Assembly: GCF_964253085.1 (NCBI RefSeq)
Contig: NZ_CAXUQH020000001.1
Coordinates: 62,001 to 126,000 of the forward strand
Direction: 5' to 3'
DNA from: Paenibacillus_E sp964253085
GTDB lineage: Bacteria; Bacillota; Bacilli; Paenibacillales; NBRC-103111
Length of the DNA: 64,000 bases
Part shown: one piece after another, positions 53,135-60,982 of the stretch
How the letters are laid out: each line of letters starts with the position of its first letter
Position numbering within the stretch: the first letter of the stretch is position 1
The notes under the pieces: model-generated
Told to the model about the DNA's origin: nothing
Seen by the model: only the letters and a program-made list of their open reading frames with translations
Databases searched by the model: none
Made by a program: the position numbers and the translations under genes

Positions 53135-53503
53135 GTGAGTATGAACCAACCGATTGGAAATGTTCCAAAGCCAAGTACTTACGAAGCTACTGCAACACCG
53201 AAAGTAACGAGCAATGATGGGATTCAGAGCGTTCAAGATTTAAAGCAAGCTCAAGCGCAAGGTCAGAATATCCCCATCAGTGAGCAACAACTTGTAAAGG
53301 CAATCGAGCGTGCAATTAAAGCCGTAGAAGGAACATCCACAACGCTTGATTTCTCTATTCACGAACAGACCAAGCATATTATTGTTAAAGTATTAGATAA
53401 AAGCAGTGGTGAAGTCATTCGAGAAATTCCTAATGAGAAGTCGCTAGATTTTTTGGCTAAGGTATGGGAAATGGCTGGAGCTATGGTAGATGAGCGTAGG
53501 TAA
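53135..53503 (+). CDS. flaG: FlaG family protein
   Basis: A 122-residue protein with a disordered, Thr/Gln/Pro-rich N-terminus (1-45) and the FlaG core (LDFSIHEQTKHIIVKVLDKSSGEVIREIPNEKSLDFLAKVWEM). FlaG affects filament length in several bacteria. AGGAGGT is seven bases before the GTG. An ACCGATAT word at 53093-53100 could be a sigma-D -10, without a clear -35. Followed by fliS. Confidence 0.9.
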   Translation: MSMNQPIGNVPKPSTYEATATPKVTSNDGIQSVQDLKQAQAQGQNIPISEQQLVKAIERAIKAVEGTSTTLDFSIHEQTKHIIVKVLDKSSGEVIREIPNEKSLDFLAKVWEMAGAMVDERR

Positions 53504-53538
53504 TAAGCGAATAGGACTAGACATTAGGGGGTATTTGC

Positions 53539-53922
53539 ATGATTTCGGCGCAGCAGAATAAATATGTGCAAAATTCAATTCAAACAGCGAGCCCAGCTCA
53601 GCTGCTCATCATGTTATCTGATGGTGCAATCCGATATTGTAAGCAAGCCATTGAGGCACTCTCTCAGAAGAATTACCAAGATGCTAATAATTATCTGATG
53701 AGAGTTCAAGACATCATCCAAGAGTTTATTATCACTTTGGATAAGGAGGCACCTGTAGCCGACGAACTGCTACGCTTGTATGACTATTTCCTCTTCCGCC
53801 TAGTCGAAGCGAATACGAAGAAGCAAGTGGAATCCGCTGAGGAAGTGTTGGGCTATTTAGTAGAGCTCAAAGAAACGTGGGTACAGGCAGCCAAGCTTTC
53901 TTTAGCATCGAAACATGGATAA
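53539..53922 (+). CDS. fliS: Flagellin export chaperone FliS
   Basis: Binds the C-terminus of unexported flagellin and escorts it to the export gate. The 127-residue protein has the family elements NSIQTASPAQLLIMLSDGAIRY, the Arg/Gln-rich central helix (MRVQDIIQEFIITLD) and LLRLYDYFLFRLVEAN. It overlaps the next gene by eight bases. Confidence 0.94.
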   Translation: MISAQQNKYVQNSIQTASPAQLLIMLSDGAIRYCKQAIEALSQKNYQDANNYLMRVQDIIQEFIITLDKEAPVADELLRLYDYFLFRLVEANTKKQVESAEEVLGYLVELKETWVQAAKLSLASKHG

Positions 53923-54244
53923 GCTTCTCCAATCATTAAAGCGGATAACGCAAGGAATCATCGTAGAGCTGGATCAGAAGGACTATGAGCAGTTAGGAAG
54001 TTTCGTCGAGGAGAGGCAAATCATTATTGACCAACTACAATCGATGAATCAGAGCTTTAATGATCAGCAAAAGCTGGTGATTAAAGACATTCTCCAACAT
54101 GATGATGTGATTGTAAGACGTATGCAGCAATTAAAGGATGAAGCTAAGAGCGGAATTGATAAAATAGAACGGGCTCGTGTGCATAACAATGCGTATGAGC
54201 AACCCTATGCACAGGAAAGTTACTTCTTCGACAAGAAAAAATAG
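53915..54244 (+). CDS. fliT: FliT-like flagellar chaperone
   Basis: A 109-residue, highly charged coiled-coil protein directly behind fliS and overlapping it, the position of fliT in Bacillus, where FliT is a chaperone for FliD. The sequence is not strongly conserved, so the name rests largely on position, size and helical nature. Residues 1-85 form the predicted coiled coil; the C-terminus is Tyr/Gln-rich. Ends at a terminator, closing the late flagellar cluster. Confidence 0.75.
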   Translation: MDKLLQSLKRITQGIIVELDQKDYEQLGSFVEERQIIIDQLQSMNQSFNDQQKLVIKDILQHDDVIVRRMQQLKDEAKSGIDKIERARVHNNAYEQPYAQESYFFDKKK

Positions 54245-54256
54245 TCTATCCACACA

Positions 54257-54290
54257 AACCTTTTGCCGCGGCAGAAGGTTTTTTCTTTTA
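54257..54290 (+). terminator. Rho-independent terminator of the fliS-fliT unit
   Basis: AACCTT..TGCC and GGCA..AAGGTT arms (one mismatch) meeting at a short loop, followed by a T-rich stretch. Confidence 0.85.
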
Positions 54291-54322
54291 TCCCCTGTTT
54301 TCTTCATCCTCCTACAGCGATC

Positions 54323-54503
54323 CGTGGATAAACAATCCGATCTGGCCCCAGAGTGTGAATAAACGGTCCCATGAACGTCGAGTTATCCATAATTATCTCT
54401 ATTGACCCTGTGGATAATGTGCATAAACCTGTGAATAACTTTGTTAATAACATGTAAAAAAGCCCGTCACGACAGGATTCTACAAATTCTGCAGTTATCC
54501 ACG
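54323..54503. other. DnaA-box cluster I
   Basis: Four perfect TTATnCACA boxes, all on the minus strand (54354-54362, 54409-54417, 54418-54426, 54430-54438), with three one-mismatch boxes (54323-54331 minus, 54383-54391 plus, 54495-54503 plus). The three central perfect boxes lie within 30 bases with two in direct contact. The flanks are AT-rich. The cluster lies between the fliT terminator and the cspD promoter, in a gap without genes. Confidence 0.75.
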
Positions 54504-54555
54504 GGATGTAAATACTTGAATTTTCTAAATATTCATTCTTTTTAAAAGTTAGAAA

Positions 54556-54585
54556 TTGACAGGTCAAGCGGGTAGATGGTATAGT
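54556..54585 (+). promoter_or_regulatory. Sigma-A promoter of the cold-shock gene
   Basis: Perfect -35 TTGACA (54556-54561), 18-base spacer, -10 TATAGT (54580-54585); leader about 65 bases, rich in T, as usual for cold-shock genes. Confidence 0.75.
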
Positions 54586-54655
54586 CAAAATGTAAGGGTT
54601 TTCATTTCTCGCTCTTATCATTTATATTTTTTAAAACGAAAGGATTGTGTACGAT

Positions 54656-54853
54656 ATGCAAGGTAAAGTGAAATGGTTTAACGCAGAAAAGGGTTATGGT
54701 TTCATTGAGCGCGAAGATGGTGGAGATGTATTCGTGCATTTCTCAGCGATTCAGTCCGAAGGGTTCAAAACGCTAGACGAAGGTCAAGCTGTTGAGTTTG
54801 ACATCGTAGAAGGCGCACGCGGACCACAAGCTGCAAACGTAAGCAGATTATAA
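54656..54853 (+). CDS. cspD: Cold-shock protein of the CspD/CspB type
   Basis: A 65-residue single OB-fold protein that binds single-stranded RNA and DNA and prevents unwanted RNA structure. RNP1 (KGYGFIERE) and RNP2 (VFVHFSAI) motifs are intact. Start choice: ATG 54656 gives the standard MQGKVKWFN start with an AAAGGA about 13 bases away; GTG 54647 is closer but would add three residues. Monocistronic between its own promoter and a 3' hairpin. Confidence 0.95.
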   Translation: MQGKVKWFNAEKGYGFIEREDGGDVFVHFSAIQSEGFKTLDEGQAVEFDIVEGARGPQAANVSRL

Positions 54854-54859
54854 TTATTT

Positions 54860-54931
54860 GGCACGTATGGTGCCATCGCATACAACGATGAACAAGATCA
54901 CCCTGGGGAAATACGCTGGGGTGTTTTTTAT
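54860..54931 (+). terminator. Double hairpin and terminator of the cold-shock gene
   Basis: GGCAC/GTGCC hairpin at 54860-54875, then CACCC (54899-54903) pairing with GGGGTG (54918-54923) followed by six T. The second is the terminator, with a rather long loop. Confidence 0.6.
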
Positions 54932-54962
54932 ATTTTGCCTAGAAAAGATTAGCTCGGAATTT

Positions 54963-54999
54963 AAAGGAATTATGAAGTTGGAGTGGAATGTAGTATAAT
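54963..54999 (+). promoter_or_regulatory. Candidate promoter(s) of hpf
   Basis: AAAGGAATT (54963-54971) and GGAAT (54985-54989), 13 bases apart, resemble the sigma-H consensus; a TATAAT (54994-54999) overlaps for sigma-A, with a weak -35. B. subtilis hpf (yvyD) is controlled by sigma-H and sigma-B, which makes the sigma-H reading attractive. Confidence 0.4.
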
Positions 55000-55025
55000 G
55001 TAAGAAGGAAGGGAGATGTTTAACT

Positions 55026-55574
55026 ATGGAAATTAGCATTCGCGGAGAACACCTTGAAGTTACTGAAGCCCTCGGAGACTATGTCGACAAGAAGTTGAAT
55101 AGACTAGAGAGGTATTTTGAAGCTCCCCTTACATCCGATGTACAAGTAAAGCTAAGTGTGGTTAAAGGTCTTCAAGCCATCGAAGTAAGCATCCCGTTAA
55201 CAGGCGTGCTACTGCGAGCAGAAGAACGCAACACAGACATGTACGCATCCATTGATTTGGTTGTGGACAAATTAGAGCGTCAAATTCGTAAGCACAAGAC
55301 AAAAACGAATCGTAAAATTCGCCAAGATGGCGGCAAACGTGATTTGTTCAAAGCAGAAGTCGCAGCAGCTTCCTATATGGAAGAAGAAGAGGATTTCGAA
55401 CTCGTGCGCAACAAACGCTTCAATCTGAAGCCAATGGACGTCGAAGAAGCGATTCTCCAAATGAATATGGTGGGTCATAACTTCTTTGTCTTCTCGAACA
55501 TGGAGACAGATACAGTCAATGTGGTCTACAAACGAGACGATGGTAAATACGGTTTAATCGAACCAGCGATGTAA
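55026..55574 (+). CDS. hpf: Ribosome hibernation promoting factor, long form
   Basis: Joins two 70S ribosomes into inactive 100S dimers in stationary phase. The 182-residue protein has both parts of the long form: N-terminal HPF/RaiA domain (about 1-105, MEISIRGEHLEVTEALGDYV start, HKTKTNRKIR basic end) and the C-terminal dimerisation domain (about 125-182, NKRFNLKPMDVEEAILQMNMVGHNFFVF). GGGAG precedes the ATG. It lies upstream of secA-prfB as in Bacillus. Confidence 0.95.
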   Translation: MEISIRGEHLEVTEALGDYVDKKLNRLERYFEAPLTSDVQVKLSVVKGLQAIEVSIPLTGVLLRAEERNTDMYASIDLVVDKLERQIRKHKTKTNRKIRQDGGKRDLFKAEVAAASYMEEEEDFELVRNKRFNLKPMDVEEAILQMNMVGHNFFVFSNMETDTVNVVYKRDDGKYGLIEPAM

Positions 55575-55630
55575 TGCATAAACAAATTGCCTAATACATT
55601 CTATAACATTCCTATAAAAAATGATCAAGT

Positions 55631-55672
55631 GAGCTTAATTCGATGTTATCGGATTAAGCTCTTTCCTTTAGC
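55631..55672 (+). terminator. Terminator-like hairpin of hpf
   Basis: GAGCTTAAT (55631-55639) and ATTAAGCTC (55653-55661) are perfectly complementary, followed by a T-rich but C-interrupted run. Confidence 0.7.
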
Positions 55673-55795
55673 AAACGAAGTGATCAATCCTTCTATGCAT
55701 GTTAGCGACCTCTCCATTTCATACTAAGAAATACGAAAAGCATGGTTTTTAAGTCCTATTTCTAAAGGTTTTAGAAGGAAGAGAATGCTCGTTTG

Positions 55796-55825
55796 TTGCG
55801 ACAAGACTGTCATAAGTGGTACAAT
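55796..55825 (+). promoter_or_regulatory. Sigma-A promoter of secA
   Basis: TTGCGA (55796-55801), 18-base spacer, TACAAT (55820-55825) with an upstream TG (extended -10). Leader of about 30 bases. Confidence 0.65.
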
Positions 55826-55860
55826 TTAAGGATACGAACGCAAGGGAAAGGGGTTCACCG

Positions 55861-58380
55861 ATGCTAGGACTAGTGAAGAAAATTTTTGGTGATTCCAATG
55901 AACGGGAGATTAAACGGATGCTCAAGGCCGTTGACTACATCAACGAGCTTGAAGCTGGCATTAAGCCGCTGTCCGATGAAGAGTTAAAAGGAAAAACAAT
56001 AGAGTTCAGAGAACGCCTTGAGAAAGGCGAAGAAATCGATGATTTATTGCCGGAGGCTTTTGCTGTTGTCAGAGAAGCAGCTTGGCGTGTGCTAGGGAAA
56101 CGTCATTATGACGTTCAACTTATCGGGGGTATGGTGCTGCACGAAGGCCGTATCGCAGAGATGAGAACAGGGGAAGGGAAAACACTTGTTGGAACACTTC
56201 CTGTTTATTTGAATGCTTTGCTTGGTAAAGGCGTACACGTTGTAACCGTCAATGACTATTTGGCACAGCGGGATAGCGGAGAAATGGGTCAAATTTACGA
56301 GTTCCTCGGCTTAACCGTTGGGGTTAACTTGCATGACTTGTCTCATGAAGAGAAGCAAGCAGCTTATGCTTGTGATATTACGTATGGAACAAATAACGAA
56401 TACGGGTTTGACTACCTGCGTGACAACATGGTGCTGTACAAAGAGCAGATGGTTCAACGTCCGCTGTACTATGCGGTTATCGATGAGGTGGATTCCATTC
56501 TAGTCGATGAAGCGAGAACGCCATTGATTATATCTGGACAAGCTGCGAAGTCGACAGATATGTACTTTACGGCTGACCGTTTCGTTTCGACGCTGAAAGA
56601 AGAAGAAGACTACACGATTGATATCAAAGTGCGGGCTGTCGCGTTAACGGAAGATGGCGTGGCGAAAGGTGAGCGAGCTTTTGGTATTGAGAACTTATTT
56701 GATCATCAAAACGTAAACATCAACCACCACATCACACAAGCGCTCAAAGCTCGTTTCATTATGAAACGTGACGTGGACTACGTTGTTCAAGATGAAGAAG
56801 TTATGATCGTTGATGAATTTACGGGCCGTATCATGACTGGCCGTCGCTATAGTGATGGGTTGCACCAAGCCATTGAGGCGAAAGAGCAGCTGAAAGTTCA
56901 GAATGAAAGCATGACACTCGCTACGATTACGTTCCAGAACTATTTCCGTATGTACCGCAAGCTAGCGGGAATGACGGGAACAGCGAAGACGGAAGAAGAA
57001 GAGTTGAAGAAAATTTACGGCCTTGAAGTTATTATCGTTCCGACGAACCGTCCAATGATTCGTAAGGATTTACCGGACGTGGTTTATAAGTCAGAGAACG
57101 GTAAGTTCAGAGCCGTTGTTGAGCAAATCCTAGAACGCCATAAGCTGAATCAACCAGTGCTTGTTGGTACGGTATCGATCGAGAACTCAGAGAAACTTTC
57201 GGAGATGTTGAAGAAGAAGGGTGTTCAACATAAAGTTTTGAATGCCAAGTATCATGCCGAAGAAGCGGAAATCGTTTCACGTGCAGGTCAACCAGGGTCA
57301 GTTACGATTGCAACGAACATGGCGGGCCGTGGTACGGACATTATGCTAGGTCAAGGCGTACATGAAGCTGGCGGCTTGCATATCATAGGTACTGAACGTC
57401 ATGAGAGCAGACGGATTGATAATCAGTTGCGTGGACGTGCAGGACGTCAAGGTGACCCTGGTTCCTCCCAATTCTACCTTTCTCTTGAAGATGAGTTGAT
57501 GAAACGATTCGGCGCTGAAAATATTATGGCGATGATGGATCGTCTCGGAATGGAAGAAGATCAGCCGATTGAGAGCAAATTGATCTCCCGTGCCGTGGAA
57601 TCCGCACAAAAACGCGTTGAGGGCAACAACTTCGACGTACGTAAAGTCGTCCTTCAATATGACGATGTCATGAATCAACAACGTGAGATTATATATAAAC
57701 AGCGCCGCGAGCTGCTGGAGTCCGAGAATATCCGCGAGGTCATTGAGGGTATGATCAGTGCTGTGATCGAGCGTATCGTGAAAGCACACTGTCCAGAGGA
57801 GCAAATTCCGGAAGAGTGGGAACTGCAAGAGGTTGCGAATTTTGTGAACAATAACCTATTGCATGATGATGCTCAAATCACAGATCAAGCCATCTGGGGC
57901 AAAGAGCAAGATGAGATCATCGAGCTGATCAAAGATCTTGTGAGCAAACGGTATGATGAGCGTGAAACGGAAATTGGCGCAGAGTTCATGCGTGAGTTTG
58001 AGAAAGTCGTAGCACTTCGTGCGGTAGATAGCAAATGGATGGATCACATCGATGCGATGGATCAGCTGCGCCAAGGTATTCACTTGCGTGCATACGGTGG
58101 TACAGACCCACTTCGTGAGTACCAATTCGAAGGCTTCGAGATGTTCCAAGAGATGATCGATAACATTCGTGAAGAAGTCGCCATGTACATCATGAAAGCA
58201 CACGTACAAAGCAACCTAGAGCGCCAAGCGGTAGCAGAGGGTCAGGCTGTTGATACGAAGAATGAAGCTGGCGGCAAAAAACCGCTCGTACGCGCGGAAG
58301 AGCAGCGTATTGGACGCAATGACCCATGCCCATGCGGCAGCGGTAAGAAGTTCAAGCAGTGCCACGGGCAAGGCATGTAA
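55861..58380 (+). CDS. secA: Preprotein translocase ATPase SecA
   Basis: Motor that pushes unfolded exported proteins, among them the S-layer proteins above, through SecYEG. The 839-residue protein has NBD1 with Walker A GEGKTL (Lys107), the DEVD box in AVIDEVDSILVDEARTPL, the PPXD, NBD2 with TNMAGRGTDIML and RRIDNQLRGRAGRQGDPGSS, helical wing and scaffold, and the C-terminal zinc-binding CPCGSGKKFKQCHG. The ATG follows GGAAAGGGG; the frame is open upstream but lacks other starts with ribosome sites. Followed by prfB after 54 bases. Confidence 0.97.
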   Translation: MLGLVKKIFGDSNEREIKRMLKAVDYINELEAGIKPLSDEELKGKTIEFRERLEKGEEIDDLLPEAFAVVREAAWRVLGKRHYDVQLIGGMVLHEGRIAEMRTGEGKTLVGTLPVYLNALLGKGVHVVTVNDYLAQRDSGEMGQIYEFLGLTVGVNLHDLSHEEKQAAYACDITYGTNNEYGFDYLRDNMVLYKEQMVQRPLYYAVIDEVDSILVDEARTPLIISGQAAKSTDMYFTADRFVSTLKEEEDYTIDIKVRAVALTEDGVAKGERAFGIENLFDHQNVNINHHITQALKARFIMKRDVDYVVQDEEVMIVDEFTGRIMTGRRYSDGLHQAIEAKEQLKVQNESMTLATITFQNYFRMYRKLAGMTGTAKTEEEELKKIYGLEVIIVPTNRPMIRKDLPDVVYKSENGKFRAVVEQILERHKLNQPVLVGTVSIENSEKLSEMLKKKGVQHKVLNAKYHAEEAEIVSRAGQPGSVTIATNMAGRGTDIMLGQGVHEAGGLHIIGTERHESRRIDNQLRGRAGRQGDPGSSQFYLSLEDELMKRFGAENIMAMMDRLGMEEDQPIESKLISRAVESAQKRVEGNNFDVRKVVLQYDDVMNQQREIIYKQRRELLESENIREVIEGMISAVIERIVKAHCPEEQIPEEWELQEVANFVNNNLLHDDAQITDQAIWGKEQDEIIELIKDLVSKRYDERETEIGAEFMREFEKVVALRAVDSKWMDHIDAMDQLRQGIHLRAYGGTDPLREYQFEGFEMFQEMIDNIREEVAMYIMKAHVQSNLERQAVAEGQAVDTKNEAGGKKPLVRAEEQRIGRNDPCPCGSGKKFKQCHGQGM

Positions 58381-58434
58381 GCCACTAAACAACTTGTCTA
58401 GGTACATGCAAGCAGAATAAATGAGGTGTACGAC

Positions 58435-59548
58435 ATGCTAGAACCAGAAGTAAAACAAGACTTAAGAGAAACAGCGAAGCGACTAACCGAATTACGGGGG
58501 TCTCTTTGACTTAGATCATAAGCTAGAAGCCATTGGAGATTATGAGGAGAAAATGGGCGCGCCAGATTTCTGGGATGATAACGAACGTGCCCAGAAGACG
58601 ATCGCTGAGCTCAACGTGATCAAGAGTGTCGTGGAGGAATTCCAAGGCTTCACGAACGCGTTCGAGGACATTCAGGTCATGGTCGAACTCGAAGAAGAAG
58701 AGAGCGATGCGGGTCTTGTCAAAGACATCGAAACAGGCATCGCGGCGCTCGTTAAGAAGCTCGAGTCCTTCGAGCTTGGTTTGCTGCTTAATCAGCCGTA
58801 CGACCGGCTGAATGCGATTTTAGAGCTGCATCCAGGCGCCGGCGGAACCGAGTCGCAGGACTGGGCAGAGATGCTGCTGCGGATGTACCGCCGCTGGGCA
58901 GAGAAGCGGGGCTACAAAGTCGAGGTACTCGACTATTTGCCAGGCGACGAAGCCGGCGTGAAGAGTGTCACGCTGCAGATCACGGGCTTCAACGCCTACG
59001 GCTACTTGAAGGCAGAGAAGGGCGTGCATCGGCTCGTCCGGATCTCGCCGTTCGACGCCTCTGGCCGTCGTCACACCTCGTTCGCATCGTGTGACGTGAT
59101 GCCGGAGATCGAAGACGACACAGACGTTGGTGAAATCCGCTCCGAGGATCTCAAGATCGATACGTACCGCGCGAGCGGCGCCGGCGGACAGCACATCAAC
59201 ACCACGGACTCGGCTGTGCGGATTACGCACATCCCAACTGGCGTCGTGGTGAGCTGTCAGCAAGAGCGCTCGCAGATCAAGAACCGCGAGAAAGCGATGA
59301 AGATGCTTCGCTCCAAGCTCTATGAGCGGAAGATCGAAGAGCAATTGAAGCACCTAGCCGAGATTCGCGGCGAGCAGTCGGATATTGCGTGGGGCAGCCA
59401 GATTCGCTCCTACGTCTTTCATCCGTACAGCATGGTGAAGGATCACAGAACCTCCGCTGAGACAGGTAATGTTGGAGCTGTCATGGACGGGGACCTCGAT
59501 ACCTTCATCGACGCGTATCTGCGTCATCAAATACGGAAGCCAGAGTAA
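58435..59548 (+). CDS. prfB: Peptide chain release factor 2 with programmed +1 frameshift
   Basis: Recognises UGA and UAA and triggers peptide release. The first 24 codons (58435-58506) run into an in-frame UGA at 58507-58509; the rest is read in the +1 frame from GAC at 58508 to 59548, giving 370 residues. The slip site has the canonical form: Shine-Dalgarno-like CGGGGGT, then TCT CTT TGA C. This autoregulates RF2. Downstream, the GGQ motif lies in GAGGQHIN and the UGA-reading motif region in the preceding domain is intact. Coding is GC-richer (about 58570-59520) than in neighbours. It is the normal gene, not a pseudogene. Confidence 0.96.
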
Positions 59549-59610
59549 GCCTGCCACAAGCCAAGCAAGCTGATTTGCCGGGCTGTGCATGGTTCACGTT
59601 ATAAACGTTG

Positions 59611-59642
59611 ATCCTACACCTAATAGGTGTAGGATTTTTCAT
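59611..59642 (+). terminator. Rho-independent terminator of prfB
   Basis: ATCCTACACCT and AGGTGTAGGAT form a perfect eleven-base stem with a short loop, then T-run. Confidence 0.92.
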
Positions 59643-59667
59643 GTAAACGAACGAAGGAGGACCACTG

Positions 59668-60537
59668 GTGTCCAGAAGAGAACCACGAATCACGATGGGG
59701 AGTCCCACGCATACCGTTTTTGAATATATACTACTGATCGTTGGTTCGTTGATCATGGCAGCGAGCTTTAACAGCTTTTTGAACCCGAACCAAATTGCGA
59801 CAGGTGGGGTATCGGGGATTTCGACCATTTTGCAGGAAGTGACCAAAATAAACCCGGCGTACACACAATGGGCGCTCAATATTCCGATTTTACTGTTAGC
59901 GCTGTGGCTGCTCGGGAAGAAATTCGGCATTAAAGCCATCGTAGGATCGGTTATTTTCCCGTTCTGCGTACTCGTCACGACCCACTTAGGCGTGCCGACG
60001 CATAATCCATTACTAGCTGCTGTATATGGCGGCATAGGCGTAGGTTTGGGTCTAGGTATTGTCTTCAAAGGGCGTGGATCCACAGGCGGGCTTGGGTTGG
60101 CAGCACAATTATTACATAAATACTCCGGCTTAAGCCTAGGCTTTTCGGTTGCCATATTCGATGGACTTGTCATTATCAGCTCGGCCCTAGTGTTTACCCC
60201 AGAGAATGCGCTGTACGGGATGATCGGCTTATTCGTTACGACCAAAACGATTGATATCGTGCAGCTCGGCTTCAACTATGCCAAAGTGGCCTTTATCATT
60301 TCGGATCATACGGATGCTATTCGGAAGGCGATTTTGTACGACTTGGATCGCGGGTTAACCGAACTTAGCGGATCGGGTGGATTTACAGGGGAATCGCGTA
60401 CGGTCATGATGGTGGTCGTGAAACAGAATGAAGTCAGTCGATTAAAAACACTCGTGCAGTCCGTGGATCCACAGGCTTTCGTAATTTTGAGTGAAACGAA
60501 TGAAGTGTTGGGAGAAGGGTTTAAGCGTCATGCGTAG
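59668..60537 (+). CDS. yitT: YitT family membrane protein (DUF161-DUF2179)
   Basis: A 289-residue membrane protein with five to six spans (about 15-200) of the DUF161/YitT fold and a C-terminal cytoplasmic DUF2179 domain (RGLTELSGSGGFTGESRTVMMVVVKQNEVSRL..). Transport or signalling function is unknown. Several paralogues per genome are usual, so the symbol marks the family only. The GTG start follows AGGAGG by six bases. Ends at a terminator. Confidence 0.88.
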   Translation: MSRREPRITMGSPTHTVFEYILLIVGSLIMAASFNSFLNPNQIATGGVSGISTILQEVTKINPAYTQWALNIPILLLALWLLGKKFGIKAIVGSVIFPFCVLVTTHLGVPTHNPLLAAVYGGIGVGLGLGIVFKGRGSTGGLGLAAQLLHKYSGLSLGFSVAIFDGLVIISSALVFTPENALYGMIGLFVTTKTIDIVQLGFNYAKVAFIISDHTDAIRKAILYDLDRGLTELSGSGGFTGESRTVMMVVVKQNEVSRLKTLVQSVDPQAFVILSETNEVLGEGFKRHA

Positions 60538-60543
60538 AGGAGG

Positions 60544-60579
60544 ACCGTCAGGAGAATCATTACCTGATGGTTTTTTTTG
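60544..60579 (+). terminator. Rho-independent terminator of yitT
   Basis: ACCGTCAGG (60544-60552) and CCTGATGGT (60563-60571), one wobble, followed by eight T. A perfect DnaA box (60578-60586) starts at the end of the T-run. Confidence 0.88.
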
Positions 60580-60798
60580 TGGATAACTTGTTGGCAAACT
60601 GTGCGTAATCCCCCGACTTATACACAATGCCTGTGTACAAATGTGCATAACTCGAGATCGACTAACATAATTTGCCTTCTGACTATAGAGTTTGGGATAA
60701 TGAGTGGGTTGGATGAATTGGCAACGAAATAGGCGATGGCGGAGATTACGATTTGTTTTATGCACGGCTTGCGTAAAATTGATGCATAATGTGCATAT
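60578..60798. other. DnaA-box cluster II
   Basis: Three perfect TTATnCACA boxes (60578-60586 minus, 60618-60626 plus, 60642-60650 minus) and four one-mismatch boxes (60600-60608 minus, 60632-60640 minus, 60758-60766 plus, 60790-60798 minus). They fall in the gap between yitT and argC, where no gene is visible; the segment 60800-60880 is AT-rich. Confidence 0.7.
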
Positions 60799-60916
60799 AA
60801 CTGTATATAGTCAGATTATTCAGTCAACTAAAATTAATTCATTTTTATCGAATAAAAACCTTGAAATACCTTGCTGAAACGCAATTTTGGTCAAAGCCAG
60901 AGCGCAAAAAAATTCA

Positions 60917-60945
60917 TTGAATTATTATGTATACGAATGTATAAT
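60917..60945 (+). promoter_or_regulatory. Sigma-A promoter of argCJB with possible arginine repressor site
   Basis: TTGAAT (60917-60922) and consensus TATAAT (60940-60945) with 17-base spacing. The promoter overlaps AT-rich words with an ATTGAAT..ATGTAT and ATGTATA..ATGTATA arrangement that loosely resembles an ArgR/AhrC box; the promoter is well supported, the operator is not. Confidence 0.7.
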
Positions 60946-60982
60946 AATACATATATTTTCGGAACATCGGGAGGTCATGGGA

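Noticed and set aside
54323..54503. Chromosomal origin oriC
   Set aside because: No dnaA, dnaN or rpmH nearby and no obvious unwinding element with the standard trio; treated as an ectopic DnaA-box cluster.
58435..58509. prfB as a broken gene
   Set aside because: The in-frame stop is part of the canonical RF2 frameshift site, so the gene is functional.
60950..60982. Extension of argC to a start near 60887
   Set aside because: The upstream frame crosses the promoter and has no ribosome site; GGGAGG fits the ATG at 60983.
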